Below are positions 52,207 through 60,510 of a DNA stretch of 64,000 nt, piece by piece. Positions within the stretch are counted from its first letter, which is position 1, and each line of letters begins with the position of its first letter. Position numbers and translations under genes: made by a program. This DNA comes from Sphingomonas echinoides ATCC 14820 (GTDB lineage: Bacteria > Pseudomonadota > Alphaproteobacteria > Sphingomonadales > Sphingomonadaceae). The notes below the pieces were generated by a model, which was not told the origin of the DNA, searched no databases, and saw only the letters and a program-made list of their open reading frames with translations. Where the stretch lies: assembly GCF_000241465.1 (NCBI RefSeq), contig NZ_JH584235.1:2040720-2104719 (forward strand). The letters are read 5' to 3'.

Positions 52207-55200
52207 GGCACGGTCCTGCTGTCGGAGGGCTGAATGGGGGTGGCGGGCACAGGCGGGGGCGGGGTCGCGCGCTTATTCTGTTCTTCCAGCAAGGTTGGCA
52301 GATTGCGTTGGATCAGCCGCTTTGGATCATAGTAATTCTGCACCGAATCCGCGAGCTGGCGGAACGGTGCGGAAATCCTGAGGTTGAACACGATCGGCAG
52401 CTTCTGCAGCCGGTCGAACAGGAAATTGCGCTTGGCCCCCGCGCCTTGCGCGATCCCGGCAAAGCGCACTTGCGTGATCACCTCGCCCGCCAGCGGGCCG
52501 TTCATGACGATGTCGAGATTGCGATAGCGCAGCGATTTCAGCGACTGGAACGCGAAATTGCCCCAAAAGCCCAGGTCCTTCTGCGTCACTTCGCCGACAT
52601 AGGCGATCGTACCGCCGCCCGGGCGCACCACCAGATTGCCGTTTTCAATCCGCCCGCCGCGCGCATCGAACACCATCGGCAGTGCGCCATCGAAAATACC
52701 GGTGGCATTCAGGTTCTTGAAATCGAATTGCTGCAGGAACTGGTCCCCCTGCACCCCGGCCACGCGGAAGGTCAAATGGCGCTCCTGCGCCTCGTCAAAG
52801 TCGAGCAGGGTCGGTTCGAGCGACAGCCGACCCCCGGCAAAGGGCCATATCCCCTGCTCGATCCGCACACGTGCGCCAGGCAGCAATTGGTAGCGCACCG
52901 TACCGTCATTGACCGCAATGCCCGGATTGAGGCTCTTGATCGTCGCGATCTGACCGGGCGCGCTCTCCAGATTGAGCAGATCGGTGAAGCGCACTTCCCC
53001 GGCGATCCCGCTCGCGGGGCCAAAGGCGGCGGCCAGATCGATGCCCGGGGTGCGGAACACGCCATCGCTGGTGACGGCTTGCGGGGTCCAGCGAATGTGT
53101 CCCTCGCCGCTGACCGCGCCGACGACATTGGCGATCACGCCATAGGTCAGCTTGGTGAGCTGATCGGGCTGGAATTGCGCGCCAAAGCTGATCCCGGGCA
53201 CGGCGAGATCGGCATGGCCAAGCCCCGTGCCCAGATCATGCGCGATCACGACAGTGGCCACCTTCACACCCTGTGTCGGCTCGACCAGCGTGCCGGTGGC
53301 GGCGATGCGGTTGTCGGCCAGCGTCAACGCGACCCCGCGCGCCGCCAGCGGCTGAAAGCGTGGTGCAGCGGCACTGTCGGCGACGGAAAGCGCCCCTTCG
53401 AGCGACAGCGTGTTGCGCGCAAAGCGCCACTGGCCGTCGGCACCCGACAAAAGCAACGGGACAGTGCCGATCTGCCCCCCCGCGCCGGTAAAGCTGCCCT
53501 GCGGGCCGTTCGCCGCGAACGCGCCCGAAAGCGTCGCGATATCGAGCCGCGTAATCCGCTCGGCCGTCCCGACCCGCACGCCCAGCCCGGCAAGCGTGAA
53601 GCGGCGATCGGCCAAGCTCCACTGCGCCTGGTGTGAGACCAGTTCCAACGGGGATGCGCCGAGCGTCCCCGCCAGCCGAATCGGCCCAATCGAGCCGCCG
53701 CCGCGCAGCATGCCGCGCTCCAGCCGCACCAGGCCGCCATCGCGCGGGCACAGCGTGACCGACGAGCGCCGCAGGTCCATGCCCGACACGCGCAGCCGCT
53801 CGAACCCCAATGGTGCGCAGCGGGCGTTGACGGTCAAGCGCGATACGCCATCCCATACCGCCGCGATCGGCAGGCGCAGCGACTCGACCCGTCCATCGCC
53901 AAGCGGACCGGATAGATCGATTTTGGCCGTCACCTGGGTCATACCGTCGCGGCGCGCGGTGAAGGCGACGGGCATTTGCGCAAGACGCGTTGTCCCAACG
54001 CCATAGGCTTCGACAACCGCTTGCCCGATCAGCGGCGCGCCGACGGACGCCTGCGTAACCTGGGCCCGCACCGTCGGCAGTCCCCCACCCGCCACTTCGG
54101 CGATGCCGCCCACCCGCCAGCCGCCACCCGGCCAGCTATACGCGATTCCGCTTCCGCCCCCGGCGCTGAGCCTTGCCCCCGACGCGGCGGCGAGCGCCAG
54201 CCGCGATACGGTAACACGCCCGCGCGCACCGTTGAGGATGGCGGACAGGTGCGCGTCCGCCGTCACCGCCTGCCCTGCGGCCCGCGTCGCCTTTGCCACC
54301 TGCGCGACCAACGGCGCGATCGGCGTACCGGCACCGGCGGTTCGCCACGAATCCAGCGAAGACAGCATGGTCTGCGGCAGCCGCGCCTCGACCGCGCGCG
54401 CGCCGCCATCAAACGCGAAACCTCCCTTGGTATAGCGATAACGCCCGGCGAGTGCCGCCTGCCTTCCGGCAACACCGCCCGTGGAGAAAGCGCCGGAATG
54501 CAGATCGACCGTGCCCGACATGTCCTTGGCCGACCCCACAAACGCCACGGGACCCATGATCGTACGCGCCTGCGCGCCCGGCACAGCCAGCGCAGCGATG
54601 CCAAGCTGTGCTTTCCCTTTCCAGCGGTCGAGCTGGCGATTGAACACCAAGGCGAGATCGGCCGTTGCCCCGGTCGCGCCGAAAGCTGCACAGCCTACCC
54701 GCGTGGCACGCACCGGCCCGCTCATGCTCGGGCGGCTGGCCAGAACGTGCACGACAACGTCGGCGGAGACGTCATCCAGGCGACAACCGTCCACCGCAAG
54801 CCGTCCGGCCACCGCGCGCACCGTGCCGGAAAAGCCATCGTCGAGCGCGCCCGTACCCTCCACTCTCAGCGCAACCGCGCCATAAGGCGTCGCGAGGGCG
54901 ATGCGCGCATCGGCAATATCGGCGCGAATCGCGGGCAGCGCGAACTGCGCGCCCGAAGGTGCAGGCAGCAAGCGGTCGAGTGCGCCAAACGAGACCTTGC
55001 CATCCGCCAACCGCGCCCGCAGCGCGACATGACCGACGCGGATCGCGGTGACGCCAGCGCCGGAGAACCACAAACTGGTATCGACCTCCACCCAGTCGGC
55101 ACGCAGATCGGGATTGGCCGGATCCCCGATGACGACATTGGTTAGACGCTGCGTGCGCAGGCCGATCTTCTCGATCTGGTAGCGCGCCGGAACCGCGCGT

Positions 55201-55364
55201 GCGCGAAGCGCATCGTCGATGAAATGTTGGGCCAGCGGTTTGCGGGTCAACCATATGCCCAGCAGGACGGCCGCCAACACCAAGCCGAGCGCGCCCAGGA
55301 CATAGGGCCACCGCACCCGCCGTGTGAGGCGCTTCCCGGTTCCTGCCGCCACGGCCTCGCTCAC
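52203..55364 (-). CDS. ydbH: YdbH family AsmA-like intermembrane phospholipid transport protein
   Basis: A 1053-residue AsmA/TamB-like protein. One N-terminal TM helix (about residues 19-41) anchors it, followed by a long beta-rich groove that spans the periplasm. YdbH in E. coli carries phospholipid to the outer membrane, with YnbE and YdbL. The conserved segment KPLAQHFIDDALRARAVPA occurs just after the TM. I chose the GTG at 55364 because GGGAGGTCGA lies before it; an ATG at 55418 is weaker. No other start overlaps a gene. Confidence 0.9.
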   Translation of the reverse strand: MSEAVAAGTGKRLTRRVRWPYVLGALGLVLAAVLLGIWLTRKPLAQHFIDDALRARAVPARYQIEKIGLRTQRLTNVVIGDPANPDLRADWVEVDTSLWFSGAGVTAIRVGHVALRARLADGKVSFGALDRLLPAPSGAQFALPAIRADIADARIALATPYGAVALRVEGTGALDDGFSGTVRAVAGRLAVDGCRLDDVSADVVVHVLASRPSMSGPVRATRVGCAAFGATGATADLALVFNRQLDRWKGKAQLGIAALAVPGAQARTIMGPVAFVGSAKDMSGTVDLHSGAFSTGGVAGRQAALAGRYRYTKGGFAFDGGARAVEARLPQTMLSSLDSWRTAGAGTPIAPLVAQVAKATRAAGQAVTADAHLSAILNGARGRVTVSRLALAAASGARLSAGGGSGIAYSWPGGGWRVGGIAEVAGGGLPTVRAQVTQASVGAPLIGQAVVEAYGVGTTRLAQMPVAFTARRDGMTQVTAKIDLSGPLGDGRVESLRLPIAAVWDGVSRLTVNARCAPLGFERLRVSGMDLRRSSVTLCPRDGGLVRLERGMLRGGGSIGPIRLAGTLGASPLELVSHQAQWSLADRRFTLAGLGVRVGTAERITRLDIATLSGAFAANGPQGSFTGAGGQIGTVPLLLSGADGQWRFARNTLSLEGALSVADSAAAPRFQPLAARGVALTLADNRIAATGTLVEPTQGVKVATVVIAHDLGTGLGHADLAVPGISFGAQFQPDQLTKLTYGVIANVVGAVSGEGHIRWTPQAVTSDGVFRTPGIDLAAAFGPASGIAGEVRFTDLLNLESAPGQIATIKSLNPGIAVNDGTVRYQLLPGARVRIEQGIWPFAGGRLSLEPTLLDFDEAQERHLTFRVAGVQGDQFLQQFDFKNLNATGIFDGALPMVFDARGGRIENGNLVVRPGGGTIAYVGEVTQKDLGFWGNFAFQSLKSLRYRNLDIVMNGPLAGEVITQVRFAGIAQGAGAKRNFLFDRLQKLPIVFNLRISAPFRQLADSVQNYYDPKRLIQRNLPTLLEEQNKRATPPPPVPATPIQPSDSRTVP

Positions 55365-55462
55365 TCGACCTCCCGTACCCACCTCGCCTGGGCGTAACAC
55401 CCCAACAACCCAGGGCACGCAAGATCGTTGCGCGCGGATCGACTGGAAAAAAGGGAGATGGC

Positions 55463-55536
55463 TGGATGCCCCGTGAGGATTCGAACCTCAATAGGCGGTA
55501 TCAGAAACCGCAGTCTTACCATTAGACGACGGGGCA
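55463..55536 (-). tRNA. tRNA-Gln (anticodon CTG)
   Basis: A full cloverleaf of 74 bases including CCA on the minus strand. The acceptor TGCCCCG pairs with CGGGGCA, the D stem is GTCT/AGAC, the anticodon stem GCGGT/ACCGC carries loop TTCTGAT (CTG), and the T arm is TGAGG-TTCGAAT-CCTCA. The U1-A72 pair is usual for tRNA-Gln. The discriminator base is U. The 169 bases from here to the ppx gene hold nothing I recognise. Confidence 0.95.
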
Positions 55537-55705
55537 ACGCCGGCGTCGCGCTCTACGGGCGAGCAACGCGCATGTCAACCGACGGCAGAGCGACGGTGCG
55601 GTCGCTTGCCGGTCGACAGACCATCCGCTAGGATCGCCGCCAAGCACCGAACGGCGCGCGACCCGCGCGCCGCGACGGCAGAACAGAATAAGCGAGTCAC
55701 ACGGC

Positions 55706-56764
55706 ATGGGGGATCGATCGCCCGATATGCCGTACCGGCAGGTGAAGCCTGCCCGTTCGGCGCCGACCAACGGCAAACCAAGAGGCGGCACCGCACTCGC
55801 CGCGCGCGGGCGGGATCCACGCCATTTTGCCGCGCTGGACCTTGGCACCAACAATTGCCGCCTGCTGATTGCGCGGCCACAAGGCGATGGCTTTGCCGTG
55901 ATCGACGCGTTTTCGCGGATCGTGCGGCTTGGCGAGGGCCTGGCAAGTTCAGGCCGCTTGAGCGATGCCGCGATCGAACGGACCATCGCTGCCTTGAAAA
56001 TCTGCGCGGAGAAATTGAAGCGCCGCAACGTCACCTTGTCGCGCGCAGTCGCAACCGAGGCGTGCCGCCGCGCCAGCAACGGGGCCGACTTCATCGCGCG
56101 CGCTTATGCCGAAACCGGCATTTTGCTCGACGTTATCACCGCCGAGGAAGAGGCACGGCTGGCGGTGCTCGGGTGCCATGCGCTGATCGAGCCGGGCGAA
56201 GACCCCGCCCTCGTCTTCGATATTGGCGGCGGGTCGACCGAATTGGTCCTCGTCGACACGCGCGGGCCCGACCCCAAGGTGCTCGACTGGCACAGCGCGC
56301 CATGGGGCGTGGTGTCGCTGACCGAGAGCGCGGGCCATGGCGACGGGCCCGACGGCCGCGCGGCCGCTTATGCGCGGATGCGGACATTGGTGACCGACAG
56401 CATGGCCCCCTTCGCGGCGCGCTTGCCGCGCAATATTGCGGTGCCCCGGCTCCTTGGCACCTCCGGGACCGTCACCACGCTGGCGAGCGTGCATCTCGGC
56501 CTGTCGCATTATGACCGCGCGCAAGTGGACGGATTGATCGTGCCGGCCAGCGCCATGCGGCGAATCAGCGCCGACCTTGCGGCGATGGACTTGCGCCAGC
56601 GCGCGCAATTGCCGTGTATCGGGACCGAACGCGCCGATCTGGTCGTCGCAGGTTGCGCGATCCTAGAGACCATTCTCGACTTGTGGCCGGCCGAGCGGCT
56701 CGGCATCGCCGATCGCGGGATTCGCGAAGGCATCCTCCGACGTTTGATGGGAAATGGCGCATGA
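55706..56764 (+). CDS. ppx: Exopolyphosphatase / guanosine pentaphosphate phosphatase family
   Basis: A 352-residue Ppx/GppA-family protein of the short type. The actin-like fold shows AALDLGTNNCRLLI (phosphate 1) and VFDIGGGSTELVLVD (phosphate 2). It degrades polyphosphate or converts pppGpp to ppGpp; which one is not clear. The N-terminal 40 residues are basic and may be an extension; the ATG at 55727 is a shorter alternative. It overlaps rlmE by 4 bases (ATGA). Confidence 0.88.
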   Translation: MGDRSPDMPYRQVKPARSAPTNGKPRGGTALAARGRDPRHFAALDLGTNNCRLLIARPQGDGFAVIDAFSRIVRLGEGLASSGRLSDAAIERTIAALKICAEKLKRRNVTLSRAVATEACRRASNGADFIARAYAETGILLDVITAEEEARLAVLGCHALIEPGEDPALVFDIGGGSTELVLVDTRGPDPKVLDWHSAPWGVVSLTESAGHGDGPDGRAAAYARMRTLVTDSMAPFAARLPRNIAVPRLLGTSGTVTTLASVHLGLSHYDRAQVDGLIVPASAMRRISADLAAMDLRQRAQLPCIGTERADLVVAGCAILETILDLWPAERLGIADRGIREGILRRLMGNGA

Positions 56765-57453
56765 GCCGGGATGGCGGCGGCCTCAGGGTCCGCGTAAAGA
56801 CAGCGCGCAAGCGCACGGCGCAATCGACGCGCTGGCTCGAACGGCAATTGAACGACCCCTATGTGAAGCGCGCCAAGGCCGACGGCTTTCGCAGCCGCGC
56901 GGCCTATAAATTGAGCGAACTCGACGAGCGTTTCGCCTTTTTGAAGGGCAAGCGCCGCGTCGTCGATCTCGGCATTGCGCCGGGTGGCTGGTCGCAAGTG
57001 GTGCGGCGACTGGTGCCCAAGGCGGCGATCGTGGGGATCGATTTGCTCCCCGTCGATCCGATCGAGGGCGTCACGATCTTCCAGCTCGATTTCATGGCCG
57101 ACGTCGCGCCCGAACGACTAATGGCGGCGCTCGACGGTGCGCCCGATCTGGTGCTGTCGGATATGGCGGCCAATACCGTCGGCCATCCGCAGACCGACGC
57201 CTTGCGCACGATGGGGCTGGTCGAGGCGGCGCTCGCCTTCGCGATCGATGTGCTGGAGCCGGGCGGCGCGTTCGTCGGCAAGGTGTTTGCAGGCGGTGCC
57301 GACACCGCTTTGGTCGCGGAAATGAAGCGCAATTTCGCAAGCGTGAAACACGCCAAACCCGCCGCCAGCCGCAAGGCGTCGAGCGAATGGTATGTGGTGG
57401 CGCAAGGCTTCAAGGGCCGCGCCAAGGTCGCAGCGGAACCGGGCGAGGCGTAA
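56761..57453 (+). CDS. rlmE: 23S rRNA 2'-O-methyltransferase RlmE
   Basis: A 230-residue RrmJ/FtsJ enzyme that methylates U2552 in 23S rRNA. The catalytic K-D-K-E set is visible: Lys 50 in RAAYKLSELD, Asp in LSDMAAN, Lys in GKVFAG and Glu in SSEWYVVA. The SAM site is GIAPGGWS (71-78). A basic N-terminus precedes it. The ATG overlaps the ppx stop codon. A hairpin follows. Confidence 0.95.
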   Translation: MSRDGGGLRVRVKTARKRTAQSTRWLERQLNDPYVKRAKADGFRSRAAYKLSELDERFAFLKGKRRVVDLGIAPGGWSQVVRRLVPKAAIVGIDLLPVDPIEGVTIFQLDFMADVAPERLMAALDGAPDLVLSDMAANTVGHPQTDALRTMGLVEAALAFAIDVLEPGGAFVGKVFAGGADTALVAEMKRNFASVKHAKPAASRKASSEWYVVAQGFKGRAKVAAEPGEA

Positions 57454-57468
57454 ATCCGGCGTGCGAAG

Positions 57469-57505
57469 CGGCGGTAAGCGCGAGGGGAACCCCGCGCCAC
57501 CGCCG
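57469..57505. terminator. Long GC-rich inverted repeat between convergent rlmE and rpoZ
   Basis: CGGCGGT and ACCGCCG (57469-57475, 57499-57505) flank an inner GCGCG-GGGG-CCCC-GCGC stem. Together they form a long imperfect hairpin with no T-run. It probably helps to end transcription from both directions or blocks readthrough. Confidence 0.45.
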
Positions 57506-57557
57506 TCCTGCATTTGGCTGATCCGCGTCTAACGCAAGGCGTCAGCCGCGGGAAGGC

Positions 57558-57902
57558 TCAGCCTTCGTAGTCTGCGCCGAGATTCTGGTTGCGCGGGGGC
57601 GCTGCTGCGGTGAGGCGCAGCGCTTCGGCCGACGCCGAAAGCGAACCGACCGCATCGGCAACGTCGTCATCGTCCATCTGGACGCGCTGCAGGCCGGAGA
57701 TGACCGATTCCTGCAGATGCGCCGGGTGGACCAGCTCATCAGCGATTTCGCGCAAAGCGACGACGGGGTTCTTGTCGCGATCGCGATCGAGCAGCAATTC
57801 AGCGCCGCCCGAAATCTGCCGCGCGCGCTGGGCGGCGAACAGGACGAGATCGAAGCGGTTGGGAATCTTGTCGACACAATCTTCGACAGTGACGCGCGCC
57901 AT
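57558..57902 (-). CDS. rpoZ: DNA-directed RNA polymerase subunit omega
   Basis: A 114-residue omega subunit. The N-terminal [20 protein letters not shown] and the following AAQRARQI and [14 protein letters not shown] segments are typical. The C-terminal tail is acidic, as in alphaproteobacteria. It helps to assemble RNA polymerase and binds ppGpp in related bacteria. It diverges from the phospholipase D gene across 116 bases. Confidence 0.96.
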   Translation of the reverse strand: MARVTVEDCVDKIPNRFDLVLFAAQRARQISGGAELLLDRDRDKNPVVALREIADELVHPAHLQESVISGLQRVQMDDDDVADAVGSLSASAEALRLTAAAPPRNQNLGADYEG

Positions 57903-58018
57903 GAACGGCTTCCTTGCTTGTACGACGATAGTCGGAAAGGCGGCGATCTAGGCCGGAAGTCCGTCAGAGTCAAGGAAAGCGGGTTGCATCCCACCAACGG
58001 CCCCGCCACAGCAGGGCA

Positions 58019-59191
58019 ATGGAGAGCCCGCCCGAACAGCCGACCTTCACGGTCGATGGCAACCGCCTGACCATGCTCGACACCGGCCCAAGGCGACTCG
58101 ACACGCTGATCGCGCTGATTGACGGTGCCAAGGCCACGCTGCGCATTATCTATTACATCTATGTCGATGACGCCGCCGGAGCGAAGGTGCGCGGCGCGAT
58201 GATCCGGGCTGCCGCGCGCGGGGTGAAGGTGTCGCTGGTGGTCGACGGCCTGGGCAGCGAAGTGGCCGAGAGCCATCATTTCTTCGAGCCGCTGCGCGCC
58301 GCCGATGTCGACGTCTGCCGCTTCGTGCCGCGTTGGGGGCGGCGGTATCTGTTGCGCAACCACCAGAAATTGGCGCTGGCCGATGGCGAAACCGTCGATG
58401 CGCGCGCGATCATCGGCGGGTTCAATGTCGAGGACAGCTATTTCGGCACGCCCGCCGAGCAAGCCTGGCGCGATCTGGGGTTGCTGGTCGAAGGGCCTGC
58501 CGCACAGCGCATCACCGGCTATTTCGACGCGCTGGCGCGCTGGGCCAAGCGGCCCAAGCCCCCGCTGCGCGCGCTGCGGCGTGCGTTGAAGGCGTGGAGC
58601 GAGCCCGACGGCCAAGTGCGCTGGCTGTTCGGTGGCCCGACGCGACGGCTTTCCCCTTGGGCGCGCGCGGTGAAGAACGATCTGGAGCGCGCCTGCCATG
58701 TCGATCTGATCTCGGCCTATTTCGCACCAAGCCCAGGGATGCTGCGACGGCTCGACGCGGCGGGGCTGCGCGGCCAAATGCGGATCGTGCTTGCGTCGAA
58801 GAACGACCATGGCGCGGCGATCTGGGCCTCGCGCTTCACCTATGCCGGGCTGCTGCGCAAGCGCGTGCAAATCTACGAATATCAGCCGACCAAGCTGCAC
58901 ACCAAGCTCTTCCTGATCGACGACGTGGTCTATATCGGCTCGGCCAATTACGACATTCGCAGTCTGTTCCTGAACCTGGAAATGATGCTGCGGATCGATG
59001 ACCCCGCCTTTGCCGCGCATGTCCGCGCGTATGTCGATGGCGAGGTGGGCCAGTCCGAGCGGATCACCCTCGAACACTATCGCGCCACCACCGGCTGGTG
59101 GACGCGCACCAAGCAGGCCGCCGCCTTTTTCGTGATGACCGTGCTCGACTATAACGTGACCAAGCGCCTCAATTTCGGGCGCGAACGGTGA
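58019..59191 (+). CDS. Cardiolipin synthase-like phospholipase D family protein
   Basis: A 390-residue protein with two HxKxxxxD motifs: HQKLALAD (about residue 117) and HTKLFLID (about 298), both followed by the usual GGFNVEDSY and GSANYDIRS. It lacks N-terminal transmembrane helices of standard ClsA, so it resembles ClsB or a soluble family member. It probably makes or cleaves phospholipid at the membrane. The stop overlaps the MFS start (GTGA). Confidence 0.9.
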   Translation: MESPPEQPTFTVDGNRLTMLDTGPRRLDTLIALIDGAKATLRIIYYIYVDDAAGAKVRGAMIRAAARGVKVSLVVDGLGSEVAESHHFFEPLRAADVDVCRFVPRWGRRYLLRNHQKLALADGETVDARAIIGGFNVEDSYFGTPAEQAWRDLGLLVEGPAAQRITGYFDALARWAKRPKPPLRALRRALKAWSEPDGQVRWLFGGPTRRLSPWARAVKNDLERACHVDLISAYFAPSPGMLRRLDAAGLRGQMRIVLASKNDHGAAIWASRFTYAGLLRKRVQIYEYQPTKLHTKLFLIDDVVYIGSANYDIRSLFLNLEMMLRIDDPAFAAHVRAYVDGEVGQSERITLEHYRATTGWWTRTKQAAAFFVMTVLDYNVTKRLNFGRER

Positions 59192-60510
59192 AGCGGCAAG
59201 CGCGGCTCGATCGCGATTTCGCGTTGCTGTTCACCGTCATGCTGACGATCGCGGCCGGCAACACCGCGCTGCAATCGGTGCTGCCCGCGCTCGGCCGGTC
59301 GCTGCACGTGCCCGACAGCGCGGTCGCGGCAGCGTTTTCGGTGTCGGCGTTATTGTGGGTGCTCGCGGCCCCGTTCTGGGCAAAGCGGTCAGACCGGCAT
59401 GGGCGGCGCGCGATGATCCTGCTCGGCGTGGGCGGCTTTGTCGTCTCGCTGAGCGTGTGCGGCGTGTTTCTCACCGCCGGGATCAATGGCTGGATCGGGG
59501 GGACCACGGCGTTCCTCTGCTTCATCGTCGGGCGGCTGATCTACGGCACCTTCGGTGCAGCGGCCCCGCCTGCAGTCCAGGCGTTGGTCGCAGGCAGCAC
59601 CACGCGCGCGCAACGCACCAAGGCGCTGACGCTGCTAGGGTCCGCCTTCGGACTGGGCACGATTTTAGGGCCCGCCATCGCCCCCTATCTGATCCTGGGG
59701 TCGGTCGGCGGGGTAGAGATCGGTTTGGCGGGTCCGGCCTTCCTGTTCGCGCTGTTCGGGCTTTGCGTGTGGGTCGCGGTGCGCCAGATGCTGCCCAACG
59801 ATGTGATACCGCAACCGGGGACGCGTGGCGCGGCCAATGCCTATCCCTCGATCGGCGGGCAAAGTTCGGGCGCGAGCATCACGGCGGCGACCGAACCGCA
59901 TAGCGAACAAGTGGGCTATACCGACTCACGCATTCGCGGTTGGATGATCGCCGGGCTGATCATGGGGCACGGCCAGACGATGACCGGCCAGGCGATCGGC
60001 TTTCTCGTCATCGACCGCCTGCATCTGGCTCCGGCGCTCGCGCTGCAACCGACTGGGATCGTGCTGATGATGGGTGCAGGGGCGGCGTTGCTCGTGCAAT
60101 GGGGGATCATCCCCAATCTCGATCTGCGGCCGCGCGCGATGATGCTGGCGGGGCTATTGATCGCGGCGCTGGGTTGCGCGCTGACCGGGCTGGCCACGTC
60201 GCTTTACAGCATCGCCTGTGCCTATGCGCTGGCCAGCGTCGGCTTCGGCTTTACACGCCCGGCCTTCACCGCAGGCGCGTCGCTCGCAGTCGGGCACAAT
60301 GCGCAAGGCGCGGTCGCGGGAAAGGTCACCTCGATCAACGGCGCGGCGTTCGTGCTGGGGCCATCGATCGGGGTGGGGCTCTACGAAGCATGGCACCCGC
60401 TGCCCTATCTGACAGCGGGTGCCGCGATGCTGCTCTTGTTCCTCTATGCCCGTTTCACCTTGCGCGAGCCGTCAGCGATCTCCCTCGCGGGGGCGCAATT
60501 GCCCCGGTGA
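59188..60510 (+). CDS. MFS transporter, drug-efflux type
   Basis: A 440-residue permease with about 12 TM helices. The loop AKRSDRHGRRAMILLG after TM2 is the MFS signature A motif of drug/H+ antiporters (TetA-like). A long hydrophilic central loop after TM6 contains about 40 residues (NDVIPQPGTRG on). It starts with GTG inside the phospholipase end, and its 3' end overlaps the CDC48 gene by 39 bases. Confidence 0.87.
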   Translation: MKRQARLDRDFALLFTVMLTIAAGNTALQSVLPALGRSLHVPDSAVAAAFSVSALLWVLAAPFWAKRSDRHGRRAMILLGVGGFVVSLSVCGVFLTAGINGWIGGTTAFLCFIVGRLIYGTFGAAAPPAVQALVAGSTTRAQRTKALTLLGSAFGLGTILGPAIAPYLILGSVGGVEIGLAGPAFLFALFGLCVWVAVRQMLPNDVIPQPGTRGAANAYPSIGGQSSGASITAATEPHSEQVGYTDSRIRGWMIAGLIMGHGQTMTGQAIGFLVIDRLHLAPALALQPTGIVLMMGAGAALLVQWGIIPNLDLRPRAMMLAGLLIAALGCALTGLATSLYSIACAYALASVGFGFTRPAFTAGASLAVGHNAQGAVAGKVTSINGAAFVLGPSIGVGLYEAWHPLPYLTAGAAMLLLFLYARFTLREPSAISLAGAQLPR

